DNA of 64,000 nucleotides from Tessaracoccus bendigoensis DSM 12906 (lineage in GTDB: Bacteria; Actinomycetota; Actinomycetes; Propionibacteriales; Propionibacteriaceae): contig NZ_FQZG01000011.1 in assembly GCF_900141915.1 (NCBI RefSeq), forward strand, positions 21,762 through 85,761, written 5' to 3'. How positions within the stretch are numbered: the first letter of the stretch is position 1; each line of letters opens with the position of its first letter. Below are positions 34,919-44,260 of this stretch, piece after piece. The translations under genes and the position numbers were made by a program. The notes under the pieces were generated by a model. That model searched no databases. It saw nothing but the letters and a program-made list of their open reading frames with translations, and had not been told where the DNA came from.

Positions 34919-37216
34919 TCAGCGCTGGGTCCGCACCGCGATCCCCTCCCCGGTCCGCGAAACCGCGATCGTGCCCTGCAGGTCGGTTCGGGCCATTGCC
35001 ATACCCAAGCTTTCGGCTAACTCGAGCGTCGCCCTCGCCGGATGTCCGTAGTCGTTGTCCAACCCGGCACTGGCAACGGCAAGCGATGCTCCTGACGCGT
35101 CGAAGAACCGGCTCTCCTGCTTCGATGACCCGTGATGCGGCAGCTTCAGCACATCCACCTCCAACGAGAGCCCCAACCCGACGGCTGAACGCAGGGCAGC
35201 CGACTGGCCGGACGGCTCCGCATCGCCTGCCAAGAGGACACCGATCCCGCCCGAGGTCGCCACCCCTACCACCGAAGCGTTGTTCTCGGCAGGGCCCTCG
35301 GCATCGGCGTTCTCCGAATCGACCGTGGAGGTCGTCGGCGCCGAGACCGTCGTCCAACTCGCCAGACCCGCCTGCAGCACCTCGCCCGGCGCCGCCGACC
35401 GCACTTCACCGCCGACCTCCCCCACCGCATCGAGCAGCCAGGTCGGAATCTCGCCTCCGCGCACGAGCACCAGCTTCGGCTTGAACCTCGCTATGACCGT
35501 GGCTGCTCCCCCGACGTGATCCGCGTGATAGTGCGTCAACACCACCATGGGAACTGCTCGGACGCCAAGGCCTGCCAGGCAGTCGATGGTCGGCCCTGGC
35601 TCGGGGCCCGCATCCACCAGAATCGCGGCTCCCGGACCGGCGCGCACCACGGTCGCGTCCCCCTGGCCCACATCGCAGAACGCCACGCTCCACTGGCCCG
35701 GCCACCCAAGGGGCACAGGACGTGCCACACCGGCAACAACCAGCACCACGATGAACCCGGCCCCACCCCATGGGCTGCGTAGCACCCGCGCCAACGCGAA
35801 AGCCGACAACAGCACACAGCCGGTGAGCACGATGAGCGGCAACAGGTCAGCCTGCCACTGCCAGGTCGCCGACGGCACCGAGGCACCGGACTGCGCCACC
35901 CAAAGGATGGGTTGGCTGCACCAACCCGCAAGCCAGGCCGGGACCACCCCGAGCGGACCCAGGCCGCTGAGCACGGCCGCAGACAACCCGAGCACCGTGG
36001 TCGGGCCGACGAACGGCGCGGCGAGCACATTGGCCGCCACCCCCACGACGGAGATCTCATCGCTGATGGCTGTGACGATCGGCTGGGTCACCAGTTGGGC
36101 GGCCAACGACACCGCCACCGCCTCAGCGATCCATCTTGGGCACCACCGCACCAGCGCGTCCCGGAACCAGGGCCCCAACACGACTATCCCGGCGCATGCG
36201 CACACCGACAGGGCGAACCCCACCGACCTGGAAAGCCATGGATCGCACCACACGAGAACCACCACCGCCAGGCAAAGCGAGCCTGTGCTCCGGCTTCCCG
36301 ACGACACCCCGGTCGCCGCCAGGGCAACCAGACCCATCGCCGTGGCCCGCAGCACCGAAGGCTCCTGCCCGCAGACGAGAACGAACAAGCCGACCCCCGC
36401 CACGGCCGCGATCCTCACCCACCAACCACGCACCCCGATCAGCCGGACGAACGCCAGCAGCACCCCGAGCATCAGCGAGAGGTTCGCACCGGAGACTGCC
36501 ATGAGATGCGTGAGCCCCGTTGCCTTGAAGTCGGATCGCATCTCGTCGTCGACCCGCGTGGTGTCCCCCACGACCAGCGATGGCACCAGCGCCGCCTGCT
36601 GGGGTGGGGAACGGCTCAGGCTGTCTCTTAGCCCTCCGCGCATGGCGTTCGCCAGCCGCCGCAGCGGGCCAGGATCGGCAACCCGTTGGTCGATCCGTTG
36701 CAGAGACAGCACCGCGGCCTCACGCTCCCCAGGCTCGGGAACACCCAGCCGTGCCACGGCCCGGTAGCGTGCCCCGGGCTCGAGTTGCGCAAGCGCGCTG
36801 CCCACCTCGCCGCTGGCCAATACGACGACCGGCACCGAGGCATTGACCCGGGCACTTCGCCGCTCGACCCACACCAGGCTCGCATGCGCCACCACGATCC
36901 CGTTCCGGGCGGCCGGCTCGGCGTTGACGCTGAACTCGACGCTGACCACTACCGATTCGGCGGCCAACTCCGAAACTGGTGAGGAGTGCCGCTGCCATGA
37001 GCGCAATCCCGAGGCGAAGAGCGTCAACGCGAGCACCGCGAACACCATCGCTGTCCACACCCGTCCTGCGCGCCAGAGCATCACCGCGATCAGTAGGAGA
37101 CCGACCAACCCCGCAACCCAGCCCGCGCGTTCCGGCATCCATCCGGAGGTGCCGATCCACGCGGCGGCCCAGACGGCGACTGCCACCGGCAACAGCCGCA
37201 GGTCGTGGCGGTTCAT
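34919..37216 (-). CDS. comEC: ComEC/Rec2-type DNA uptake channel
   Basis: The 765-residue protein has an N-terminal membrane and soluble region, the multi-helix Competence domain (LMAVSGANLSLMLGVLLAFVRL), and a C-terminal metallo-beta-lactamase-like domain with LTHYHADHVGG and KLPHHGSSKQE. ComEC is thought to form the inner-membrane channel for incoming single-stranded DNA; the MBL domain may degrade the other strand. It overlaps comEA by four bases, so both are made from the same message. Confidence 0.94.
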   Translation of the reverse strand: MNRHDLRLLPVAVAVWAAAWIGTSGWMPERAGWVAGLVGLLLIAVMLWRAGRVWTAMVFAVLALTLFASGLRSWQRHSSPVSELAAESVVVSVEFSVNAEPAARNGIVVAHASLVWVERRSARVNASVPVVVLASGEVGSALAQLEPGARYRAVARLGVPEPGEREAAVLSLQRIDQRVADPGPLRRLANAMRGGLRDSLSRSPPQQAALVPSLVVGDTTRVDDEMRSDFKATGLTHLMAVSGANLSLMLGVLLAFVRLIGVRGWWVRIAAVAGVGLFVLVCGQEPSVLRATAMGLVALAATGVSSGSRSTGSLCLAVVVLVWCDPWLSRSVGFALSVCACAGIVVLGPWFRDALVRWCPRWIAEAVAVSLAAQLVTQPIVTAISDEISVVGVAANVLAAPFVGPTTVLGLSAAVLSGLGPLGVVPAWLAGWCSQPILWVAQSGASVPSATWQWQADLLPLIVLTGCVLLSAFALARVLRSPWGGAGFIVVLVVAGVARPVPLGWPGQWSVAFCDVGQGDATVVRAGPGAAILVDAGPEPGPTIDCLAGLGVRAVPMVVLTHYHADHVGGAATVIARFKPKLVLVRGGEIPTWLLDAVGEVGGEVRSAAPGEVLQAGLASWTTVSAPTTSTVDSENADAEGPAENNASVVGVATSGGIGVLLAGDAEPSGQSAALRSAVGLGLSLEVDVLKLPHHGSSKQESRFFDASGASLAVASAGLDNDYGHPARATLELAESLGMAMARTDLQGTIAVSRTGEGIAVRTQR

Positions 37217-37992
37217 GTCGTCACCAGCGATGCGAGCTTCTCGAAGGTTTTCGGCCCGATACCGCTGACCTCCTGCAGCTCCTCGACGGCGGTGAAGCCG
37301 CCGTGTTCGTCGCGCCAGGCGACAATCGCGGCCGCGGTTACGGGCCCTATGCCCGGCAACTCCTCCAGTTGTTCCGGCGATGCCGTATTCAGGTTGATCC
37401 GGCCACCCGCATCTGCCGGACCGCTTCCCCCGGGTGTCGAGACCTCGCCGCGGGGATCATCGGCCGACCCGATCAGGATCTGCATCCCATCGGTCACCGG
37501 TGCTGCCAGGTTCAGTTCGGCAGGCCCGGCGTCGGCGGCAAGGCCACCCGCTGCGACGATGGCGTCCTGCACGATGGATCCGGCAGGCACACTCACGACA
37601 CCGGGCCGAACGACGGCTCCGGCCACGTGGACCCGCAGCGGTGGTGCCGAGCTCACCGGAGCTGACGGCGTGGGGGGAACGGAACGCACCACAGGGTCAA
37701 CGGGCACCACGGTCGCCGAACTCTGCCCGAGTGCGAACACGGTGAATGCCACCGCCACCAGCATCAGGGCCCCGACCACCAACGCGTGCTTGACGGTGAT
37801 GAAGCGGCCGAGCGTCTCCACCGCGCCTCGCACCCGAGCCGCAGGCCCCCCGGGCGCGCCGCGCCCGGGGCCGGGATCGGGGGGAGTATCGCTTCCACCC
37901 TGCTCGACGGCCCGACGCGGCGCCCCCAGAGGCGGGCGCCCCGCGCTGATGAACGCCAGCCGGGCCCTCGCCAGTTCGTCCGAATCCTGCAT
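37213..37992 (-). CDS. comEA: ComEA-like DNA-binding protein
   Basis: The 259-residue protein has a cytoplasmic N-terminal stretch, one helix around residue 90 (TVKHALVVGALMLVAVAFTVF), an SLBB-type domain with VHVAGAVVRPGVVSVP, and the C-terminal helix-hairpin-helix pair in LNTASPEQLEELPGIGPVTA and LQEVSGIGPKTFEKL. ComEA binds double-stranded DNA outside the membrane for uptake by ComEC. Its start codon lies inside a 41-bp element that is also found at the start of the DUF4192 gene, and no ribosome site is visible, which suggests a leaderless message. Confidence 0.93.
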   Translation of the reverse strand: MQDSDELARARLAFISAGRPPLGAPRRAVEQGGSDTPPDPGPGRGAPGGPAARVRGAVETLGRFITVKHALVVGALMLVAVAFTVFALGQSSATVVPVDPVVRSVPPTPSAPVSSAPPLRVHVAGAVVRPGVVSVPAGSIVQDAIVAAGGLAADAGPAELNLAAPVTDGMQILIGSADDPRGEVSTPGGSGPADAGGRINLNTASPEQLEELPGIGPVTAAAIVAWRDEHGGFTAVEELQEVSGIGPKTFEKLASLVTT

Positions 37993-38027
37993 GCCCCATC
38001 TATCCGACGGTGGAGGGGCGAAAGTGC
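37987..38027 (-). promoter_or_regulatory. Start-codon/promoter element shared with the DUF4192 gene (comEA copy)
   Basis: Reading on the minus strand, GCACTTTC, five C/G-rich bases, CTCCACCGTCGGATAGAT, GGGGC and the comEA ATG form a block that matches the one at 42512-42552 in 35 of 41 positions, with 18 consecutive identical bases in its core. The position directly before the ATG fits a -10-like element (GGATAGAT) of a leaderless transcript, with TTTC about 20 bases further up. The regulator is unknown. Confidence 0.7.
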
Positions 38028-38048
38028 CACATCAATTTCGACCTGTGG

Positions 38049-38082
38049 AAAAACCCGCTGCCCGACTGTGTCGGGCAGCGGG
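38049..38082 (-). terminator. Rho-independent terminator of leuS
   Basis: On the minus strand CCCGCTGCCCGA pairs perfectly with TCGGGCAGCGGG around a five-base loop and is followed by five T residues. It begins about 22 bases after the leuS stop and separates leuS from the comEA promoter. Confidence 0.93.
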
Positions 38083-38104
38083 TCGGTGGACGAATCCGGG
38101 GCGG

Positions 38105-40579
38105 CTACTTCCCGGGAACCAGGCTCAGCATCTTGGGCAGGCGGGCGATCACCTTGACGACCTCCCGGCCGTCCAGGCTGCGCTGCACGCCCTCATCGGC
38201 ACGCGCCATCGCGATCGCAGCTTCCTCAGTGATGTCTGCCGGCACCTCCAGCTTGGCGCGGATCTTTCCCTGGATCTGGACGACCATCGTCGCGGTGTCA
38301 TCGACCGTCAAAGCGGCGTCGGCGACCGGCCAGGCGCTGTTGGCGACCGAGGGCGGCAGGCCCAGCGACTCCCACATCTCCTCCGCCACATACGGGGCCA
38401 CCAGGCTGAGTGACTGTGCGACGAACATCACGGCCTCCCGAACGGCCGGGTCCGCAGCGCCGACCTGCCCGTCGATCGCCTTGCGGGTGGCGTTGACCAG
38501 TTCCATGGTGCGGGCGACGGCGACGTTGAAGCGACCGGAGTCGAGCAAGGTGGTCACCTCCGTGACTGCCTTGTGGGTCGCCTTCCGCAGCGCCTTGTCG
38601 CCCCCGGCGAAGTCGGCGTCCACGGGGGACGTCACCTCCGACGCCAACCGGTAGGCGCGCTGCAGGAACTTCAGACTGGACGCCGGGGACAGGTCGGCCC
38701 AGTCGATGTCGTCCTCCGGAGGGCCCGCGAAGATCATCGTCAGGCGCACCGCGTCGACGCCGAACGCGTCGATCTGCTCGCCGAGGTCGACGCCGTTGCC
38801 AAGCGACTTGCTCATGGCCTTGCCCTGGTTGATCACCTGGCCCTGGTTCATCAGACGCAGCATCGGCTCGTCGAAGTCGACCATGCCCATGTCGCGCAGC
38901 ACCTTCGAGAAGAACCGCATGTACAGCAGGTGCAGGATCGCGTGCTCGACGCCACCGACGTACTGGTCGACGGGCATCCACCGAGCGACGTCCGCCGGAT
39001 CGAACGGCCCGGCCTCATAGCCCGGGGAGCAGTATCGGAAGAAATACCACGAGGAGTCGACGAAGGTGTCCATGGTGTCGGTGTCACGCTTCGCGGGGCC
39101 GCCGCACTTCGGGCAGACGGTGTCGACCCAGTCGGTGGCGGCCGCCAGCGGCGAGGTGCCCTTCGGCGCCAGTTCCTGGCCCCTCAGCTCGGGGGCGCGC
39201 ACCGGCAACTGCTCATCGGGGACGGGAACCTCGCCGTCGACAGGGCAGTGCACGATGGGGATGGGGCAGCCCCAGAACCGCTGCCGCGACAACAACCAGT
39301 CCCGCAGCCGGAACTGCACGGTGCCCGTGCCAGCGCCGTCGGCCTCCAGCTGAGCCGTGATCCGGGCGACCCCCGAGGCCTTGTCGGTCAACCCGTTCAA
39401 CAGGCCGGAGTTGACGTAGGCGCCGTCGCCGACGGTGGCGACCCCCGTCTCGGCAGGGTCGGTGCCGTCGACGTCCAGGACGGTGCGCACCGGCAAGCCG
39501 TAGGTGCGGGCGAAATCCAGGTCGCGCTGGTCGTGTGCGGGCACGGCCATGATGGCGCCCGTGCCGTAGTCGGCCAGGACATAATCGGCAGCCCAGATCG
39601 GCACCCGCTCACCGTTGACGGGGTTGATCGCGTGCCGCCCCAGCGAAACGCCGGTCTTCTCATGTTCGGTCGACTGACGTTCGATCTCGGTCGACTTCTT
39701 GACTTCGGTCAGGTACGCGTCGAAAGCCGCACGCTGCCCGTCGCTGACCAACTCCTGAGCCAGGTCGGAGTCGGGCGCGACCACCATGAAGGTCGCGCCG
39801 AACAGCGTGTCTGGTCGCGTGGTGAACACCGTGACGGGTTCGTCTCGACCTTCGACCTTGAACGCGACGTTGGCGCCCTCGGAGCGGCCGATCCAGTTGC
39901 GCTGCATGGCCAGCACGTGCTCAGGCCAGCCGCCCTCCAACTGTTTCATGTCATCCAGCAGTTGCTGCGCGTAATCGGTGATCTTGAAGTACCACTGGTT
40001 CAGCTTGCGCTTCGTGACCTCGGAGCCACAGCGTTCGCACTGGCCCTGCACGACCTGCTCATTGGCCAGCACCGTCTGATCCTTCGGGCACCAGTTGACG
40101 TAGGAGTCCTTGCGGTAGGCCAGCCCGCGCTCGAAGAACCTCAGGAACAGCCACTGGGTCCAGCGGTAGTAGCCCTCGTCCGAGGTGTGCAGCCGCCGCG
40201 ACCAGTCCAGGCTCAGCCCGTAACGCTTGAAGGAGCGCACCTGGGTCTCGATGTTGGCGTAGGTCCAGTCGGACGGGTGGGTGTCGGCTTTGATGGCCGC
40301 GTTCTCGGCGGGCAGCCCGAAGGAGTCCCAGCCGATGGGGTGCATGACGTCGTAACCCTTCAGCCGCCAGTAGCGGGCCACGACGTCGCCCATCGCGTAG
40401 GCCTCGGCGTGGCCCATGTGCAGGTCGCCCGACGGATACGGGAACATGTCGAGGACGTAGCGGCGTTCCCGGGACCCGTCGTCGAGGGGCTTGAAGGTCT
40501 CATCCTTCTCCCAGAATGCCTGCCACTTCTCCTGGGCCCGGACCTTGTCGTACTGACCGGGCTCTTGGCTCACGCTCAT
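38105..40579 (-). CDS. leuS: Leucyl-tRNA synthetase
   Basis: The 824-residue class-I synthetase has [12 protein letters not shown] (HIGH motif), the zinc-finger-like [13 protein letters not shown] region, the editing domain with [15 protein letters not shown], the second zinc site [11 protein letters not shown], and the KMSKS loop [13 protein letters not shown]. The anticodon-binding and C-terminal domains are complete. It charges tRNA-Leu. The ATG is preceded by a short leader with a perfect TATAAT; there is no room for a T-box in the 78-base gap. Confidence 0.98.
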   Translation of the reverse strand: MSVSQEPGQYDKVRAQEKWQAFWEKDETFKPLDDGSRERRYVLDMFPYPSGDLHMGHAEAYAMGDVVARYWRLKGYDVMHPIGWDSFGLPAENAAIKADTHPSDWTYANIETQVRSFKRYGLSLDWSRRLHTSDEGYYRWTQWLFLRFFERGLAYRKDSYVNWCPKDQTVLANEQVVQGQCERCGSEVTKRKLNQWYFKITDYAQQLLDDMKQLEGGWPEHVLAMQRNWIGRSEGANVAFKVEGRDEPVTVFTTRPDTLFGATFMVVAPDSDLAQELVSDGQRAAFDAYLTEVKKSTEIERQSTEHEKTGVSLGRHAINPVNGERVPIWAADYVLADYGTGAIMAVPAHDQRDLDFARTYGLPVRTVLDVDGTDPAETGVATVGDGAYVNSGLLNGLTDKASGVARITAQLEADGAGTGTVQFRLRDWLLSRQRFWGCPIPIVHCPVDGEVPVPDEQLPVRAPELRGQELAPKGTSPLAAATDWVDTVCPKCGGPAKRDTDTMDTFVDSSWYFFRYCSPGYEAGPFDPADVARWMPVDQYVGGVEHAILHLLYMRFFSKVLRDMGMVDFDEPMLRLMNQGQVINQGKAMSKSLGNGVDLGEQIDAFGVDAVRLTMIFAGPPEDDIDWADLSPASSLKFLQRAYRLASEVTSPVDADFAGGDKALRKATHKAVTEVTTLLDSGRFNVAVARTMELVNATRKAIDGQVGAADPAVREAVMFVAQSLSLVAPYVAEEMWESLGLPPSVANSAWPVADAALTVDDTATMVVQIQGKIRAKLEVPADITEEAAIAMARADEGVQRSLDGREVVKVIARLPKMLSLVPGK

Positions 40580-40628
40580 GATCTTTTCCGCTTTCGGGTC
40601 TCCGCACGCCGGTGCGCACGAAGGCCAA

Positions 40629-40634
40629 ATTATA
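40629..40634 (-). promoter_or_regulatory. Consensus -10 element of the leuS promoter
   Basis: A perfect TATAAT reads on the minus strand 50 bases before the leuS start. The -35 position (GAAGGG) is far from consensus. It is the only AT-rich word in the gap between leuS and the kinase gene. Confidence 0.6.
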
Positions 40635-40657
40635 CCCTCAGGGCCGTCGGGCCCTTC

Positions 40658-41578
40658 TCAGCCCTGGAACGCGTCCAATTCCGCCCGCGTCGGGGGTTTG
40701 GCACCCCTGCGTGTCACGACGATCGCGGCGGCCGCCGCGCCCCGGCTGAGCGCGGCCTCCACATCGGACGGGTCTGAGGCATATGCCGACAGGAACCCCG
40801 CCATGAACGTGTCGCCGGCGCCGACGGTGTCGACCACCTCTACCTTGTGGCCGGGGACCTGCACGACGACCCCACCTGGGCGGACAGCGGCGACGCCGTC
40901 CGGACCGAGGGTGACGATGAACATCGACAGCCCGTACTCCTCAACCCAGGCCTGGGCGTAGCTGAGCGGGTTCTCGTCGTCATCCACGAGCCACGCGATG
41001 TCCTCGTCACTGGCCTTGACGATCCCTCCGTTGCGACCGACGGCCCGCATCAGGTCGGCGACCAGCCCGAAGTACGCGACCCTGTCCGGCAGCGTGGACG
41101 GCCGCACGTTGATGTCGTAGCTGGCTACCGCCTCTGTGCGGGATACGAAGTCCAGCACGTTTCTGGCACCGGGGCCGATGATCGCGGCGAGGGAACCGAA
41201 ATGCAGCCAGTCGTCTGACTCCAACTCAGGAAACTCCCCACGCCGCCAGTTGAAGTTCGAGGTGTTGTCGAAATGGAAATGGTAATTCGCCTTGCCCTCG
41301 TCGTCGAGCGAGACCACCGCCAACGAGGTGGCATCGTCGGTGGTCACGGCGAGGTCAAGGGCGACGCCCGCCGCCTCGAGGTGGCTGGTGAGTTGCCGCC
41401 CGAACGCATCCGTGCTGAGCCGACCGAGGTAGTGGGTGTCCTCACCCAGTTTGGCCAACGCGACGGCGGAGTTCATTGGTCCGCCACCCGAGCGGGCGAT
41501 CCAGCGGCTCTCCTCCGGGGAGATCGCCTGCTCAGGCATGAGATCGATCAGGGCCTCACCACAAACCACAAAGCGCAT
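40658..41578 (-). CDS. PfkB-family carbohydrate kinase (fructokinase-like)
   Basis: The protein (306 residues from MRFVVCGEALIDL) has the ribokinase-fold signatures GGGPMNSAVALAKLG near the N-terminus and DTVGAGDTFMAGFLSAY near the C-terminus, whose aspartate is catalytic. Sequence style (GEALIDLMP) resembles fructokinases, but 2-keto-3-deoxygluconate, ribose or adenosine could also be substrates. No ribosome site precedes ATG 41578; a GTG 18 bases earlier is the alternative. No transporter or hydrolase gene adjoins it. Confidence 0.88.
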   Translation of the reverse strand: MRFVVCGEALIDLMPEQAISPEESRWIARSGGGPMNSAVALAKLGEDTHYLGRLSTDAFGRQLTSHLEAAGVALDLAVTTDDATSLAVVSLDDEGKANYHFHFDNTSNFNWRRGEFPELESDDWLHFGSLAAIIGPGARNVLDFVSRTEAVASYDINVRPSTLPDRVAYFGLVADLMRAVGRNGGIVKASDEDIAWLVDDDENPLSYAQAWVEEYGLSMFIVTLGPDGVAAVRPGGVVVQVPGHKVEVVDTVGAGDTFMAGFLSAYASDPSDVEAALSRGAAAAAIVVTRRGAKPPTRAELDAFQG

Positions 41579-41626
41579 GCGCAAACCATATGACACGGCG
41601 GCCCGGCCGTGTTGGTCGGGCCCCGA

Positions 41627-42517
41627 TCATTCGTCCCAGAGCCGGGGAGGAACTCCATCGCGATGCAGGCGGCTCAGCATGGAGAGCACAGGATGGGAGG
41701 GCGCACGCACCGACAGCTGCTCCAGACATGAGGTCTGCGCCGCTCCCCTGCCACTCAGCCACGAGGCGACGGCCAGGAGGGCCAGCACGTTCGCCTCGAA
41801 ACGGGCGGGGCAAACTGCCCTGGCCTCGACCAGACGCGCCCAGTACCGTTCGGCCGTCCAGGTCCTGAGACGATTGAGGAGCTCACCGAAGCGGGCCTCG
41901 TCGTCGAGTAGCACGGCCAGCAGAAGCGCGTCCTGGGGGCGGATCTTGTCCGCTTCGGCCAGCGATTCAAGCAGATCCATGCCGGCATCGGCGTCCAGTT
42001 GCGCCACGTGCCTCTCCGCCGCTTGGATCACGTGGCCCGCCGGTGGTGAGGAGAGAGTCACCGGGGCAACTGCCGAATCGCGATCCTGGCACACATTGAC
42101 CCCGTGGTAGACGGCCTGGGCGGCGACCGTGGACGTGTCGAACCGGTAGCCGACGGCTTCGTCTGGCGAGAGCATGCTCCAATAGCGGCCGCCGTCGGCC
42201 ACGAGCGCCTCGATCACCTGCTCCGGCCCGAGCACCTCTACCAGTTCGGCGACCGTGATGCTGGCCACATCCGGATCGCCGAAGCCGATCAGCACAAAAC
42301 CGTCGGCGCCTGCCTGGTCGGCGGCGTTGAGGAGTTGGTCTGCGATCCCGTCGAAGTCGGCGGCGAACCAGTCGAGGTCGACACGCATACAGAATCGGAC
42401 GGTTGGCCCCTCAAGGGCCAAGACCACACAAGACTGTTGCGGGTGGAACCCCAGCATGATGGCTGGGAGAGCGAGAAGGTCTGCGCGGCTGTTGCCGCGG
42501 ATAAGTGGTGTCTGCAT
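41627..42517 (-). CDS. DUF4192 family protein
   Basis: The 296-residue protein matches the actinobacterial DUF4192 family: RADLLALPAIMLGFHPQQSCVVLAL at the N-terminus, then VLIGFGDPD, a GGRYWSMLSPDE motif, and a C-terminal helical part with ALLAVASWLSGRGAAQTSCLEQL. Its function is unknown; no catalytic motif was recognised. Its start codon lies within the same 41-bp element as comEA's, with no ribosome site, so the two genes may share a regulator and leaderless transcription. It is divergent from a small membrane-anchored protein gene. Confidence 0.85.
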   Translation of the reverse strand: MQTPLIRGNSRADLLALPAIMLGFHPQQSCVVLALEGPTVRFCMRVDLDWFAADFDGIADQLLNAADQAGADGFVLIGFGDPDVASITVAELVEVLGPEQVIEALVADGGRYWSMLSPDEAVGYRFDTSTVAAQAVYHGVNVCQDRDSAVAPVTLSSPPAGHVIQAAERHVAQLDADAGMDLLESLAEADKIRPQDALLLAVLLDDEARFGELLNRLRTWTAERYWARLVEARAVCPARFEANVLALLAVASWLSGRGAAQTSCLEQLSVRAPSHPVLSMLSRLHRDGVPPRLWDE

Positions 42518-42552
42518 GCCCTATCTATCCGACGGTGGAGCCCGGAAACTGC
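42512..42552 (-). promoter_or_regulatory. Start-codon/promoter element shared with comEA (DUF4192 copy)
   Basis: Minus-strand order is GCAGTTTC, five C/G-rich bases, CTCCACCGTCGGATAGAT, AGGGC, then the DUF4192 ATG. Differences from the comEA copy are confined to one base before the ATG and to the C/G-rich spacer and the base before TTTC. Spacing is identical. The pattern is what one expects of two promoters recognised by the same factor. Confidence 0.7.
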
Positions 42553-42596
42553 ACGCTCGGGCGAAGCTGTGTACAACTTGTAGGCTTGGCGGAATC

Positions 42597-43226
42597 ATGA
42601 GCAACTCGCAGTGGCCGCAGAACAACTCGCCGTGGGCATCCCAGGACCCGAACTGGCGCCCGACCGAGTTTCGGGATGCGCAGGGCCGGGACCCGCGCAC
42701 CCCTTTCGGGCAGCGACCGCAACAGCCACCCGCAAACGACGAGCTGTTGCCGCCGAAGCGACCGAAGTCGACGCTGATAGTCCTGCTGGTCGTCGCTCTG
42801 GTCGGCGTCGTCGTCATTGCGCTTCAGTTCCTCGGTGGCGGGGACCCCGCACCGTCGGCCAGCCCGAGCCCCGTGGCTAGTGCCACGGTGGCACCCAGCC
42901 CGGAGCGGACCGGCAACTGGATCCCCTTCGAGGGCAACGGAAACGGCTCATTCGAGATCGTCAGCTATCAGTGGAGTGGCGACACCCTCACCGCGAGGAT
43001 CAAGGTCGAAGTGACGGAAGGCGAATACGGGTTCAGCATCTTCGCCTTCTCCAACGAGAGCCGGGCTGACTACAGTCCAGCGGACCCGTACGGTTTCACC
43101 GTGCGGGCCGGGCAACCCTACGAGGCTGACGTGGTATTCCACATGCCAAACGCGGATTCGACGATCGTGCTGGCGACGCCGTCGGGTAGAACGGCGCTCA
43201 ACGCGCTGCCCGTGAAGGGCAGCTGA
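42597..43226 (+). CDS. Membrane-anchored extracytoplasmic protein of unknown function
   Basis: The 209-residue protein has a polar, Gln/Pro-rich cytoplasmic N-terminus (about 55 residues), one helix (STLIVLLVVALVGVVVIALQF), a Pro/Ser/Thr-rich linker, and a compact extracellular beta-rich domain of about 120 residues ending in LPVKGS. The domain, with FEIVSYQWSGDTLTARIKVEV, looks like an immunoglobulin-like or telomeric-repeat-like beta-sandwich; I do not recognise the family. It is divergent from DUF4192 and convergent with a transporter, ending four bases from it. Confidence 0.75.
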   Translation: MSNSQWPQNNSPWASQDPNWRPTEFRDAQGRDPRTPFGQRPQQPPANDELLPPKRPKSTLIVLLVVALVGVVVIALQFLGGGDPAPSASPSPVASATVAPSPERTGNWIPFEGNGNGSFEIVSYQWSGDTLTARIKVEVTEGEYGFSIFAFSNESRADYSPADPYGFTVRAGQPYEADVVFHMPNADSTIVLATPSGRTALNALPVKGS

Positions 43227-43230
43227 CGAC

Positions 43231-44163
43231 TCAGTCCTGCGGCGCCTGCGTTGCCGCGGCAGCCTGCTCCCGTTCCTCGACCGCGTCGGGATGGTCCTTG
43301 GAGAGTAGGACGACTCCCCACACCGCGACGGCTCCGGTGACCGCCATCCCGAGGCTCGGCAGCAGGCCCATGTCGCCGCCCTCACCGAGCACGATGAGGC
43401 CGAACAGAACCGCGACGAACGGGTCGACGGTGGTCATGGTGCCGACGGTGATCTCGGCTGGTCCCGACGCATATCCCTGCTGGATCATCCAGACGCCCAA
43501 CCCGTAGCAGGCCAGCATCATGATCACTGAGGCGATGAACGTTCCGCTGGTGAGTTGATGCTCATGCTTCTGCACTAGATCCATCGCATGCTTCATCAGG
43601 CCGGAGGCGAGTCCGTAGAAGGTGGCTCCGACGGCCGACCACAGCGTGGCTTTTGCCCACGGGGCTGCCCTGGTCGCGAAGAACGACAGGATCGCACCGA
43701 TCAGGCACACCACGAGAAACGAGATGAGCACCGGTTGGAAGGTGACCTCACGGTCACCCTTCGCGAAAAGTGAGGAGAAGACGGTGAAGCCGACCACACC
43801 GGCGACGGTGATGGCGACCGCCGACCACATCCTGCCCGTGACGTGGTGTTTGTGGATCCGGGCCGCCAACAGGACCGACCAGGGCACCGCCAGGATACCG
43901 ACAGGCTGGACGACGGAGACCGGCGCGAACGACAACGCCGTGAGGTGGATCGCTGCCCCGAGAAAGACCAAGAGCAGGCCGAGGAGCCATTTTGGGATCC
44001 GGAAAAGTCTGAGCAGACCAGCGATCGTCAGGGTGTTCGATGAGGCGACCCCGTTCGGGTCGAAGGTCGACTTCACCCCCAGGCTCTGCAGGATCGCACC
44101 ACTCGCAAACAGGAACGAGCCGACGACCTGCATACAGATGGCCAGCGCGATTTCGAACGTCAC
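43231..44163 (-). CDS. DMT-superfamily transporter (NIPA/EamA-like)
   Basis: This 310-residue membrane protein has about nine or ten helices in the drug/metabolite transporter pattern, with LSFAPVSVVQPVGILAVPWSVLLAARI typical of actinobacterial DMT proteins and a second repeat with GPAEITVGTMTTVDPFVAVLFG. The C-terminal tail is acidic and Ala/Gln-rich. GTG at 44163 is chosen because AAGGGA lies seven bases upstream; a longer ATG start adds a non-conserved stretch. The substrate is unknown: Mg2+ and small metabolites are both possible. Confidence 0.82.
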   Translation of the reverse strand: MTFEIALAICMQVVGSFLFASGAILQSLGVKSTFDPNGVASSNTLTIAGLLRLFRIPKWLLGLLLVFLGAAIHLTALSFAPVSVVQPVGILAVPWSVLLAARIHKHHVTGRMWSAVAITVAGVVGFTVFSSLFAKGDREVTFQPVLISFLVVCLIGAILSFFATRAAPWAKATLWSAVGATFYGLASGLMKHAMDLVQKHEHQLTSGTFIASVIMMLACYGLGVWMIQQGYASGPAEITVGTMTTVDPFVAVLFGLIVLGEGGDMGLLPSLGMAVTGAVAVWGVVLLSKDHPDAVEEREQAAAATQAPQD

Positions 44164-44260
44164 TTGGGGTCCCTTCACGAGTTGTCGAGAGGAGCCTAAC
44201 GCAGAGGCCGAGCCGAACCCATGCAACTGCGGTCGTGTTCAGTGCCGGTCCAGGGTGGGG

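Noticed and set aside
40580..40657. T-box riboswitch before leuS
   Set aside because: The gap is only 78 bases and has no T-box or specifier-loop sequence; only a -10 element is visible.
38573..40777. 734-codon open frame antisense to leuS
   Set aside because: Shadow of leuS with no recognisable domain, no ribosome site and biased antisense composition.
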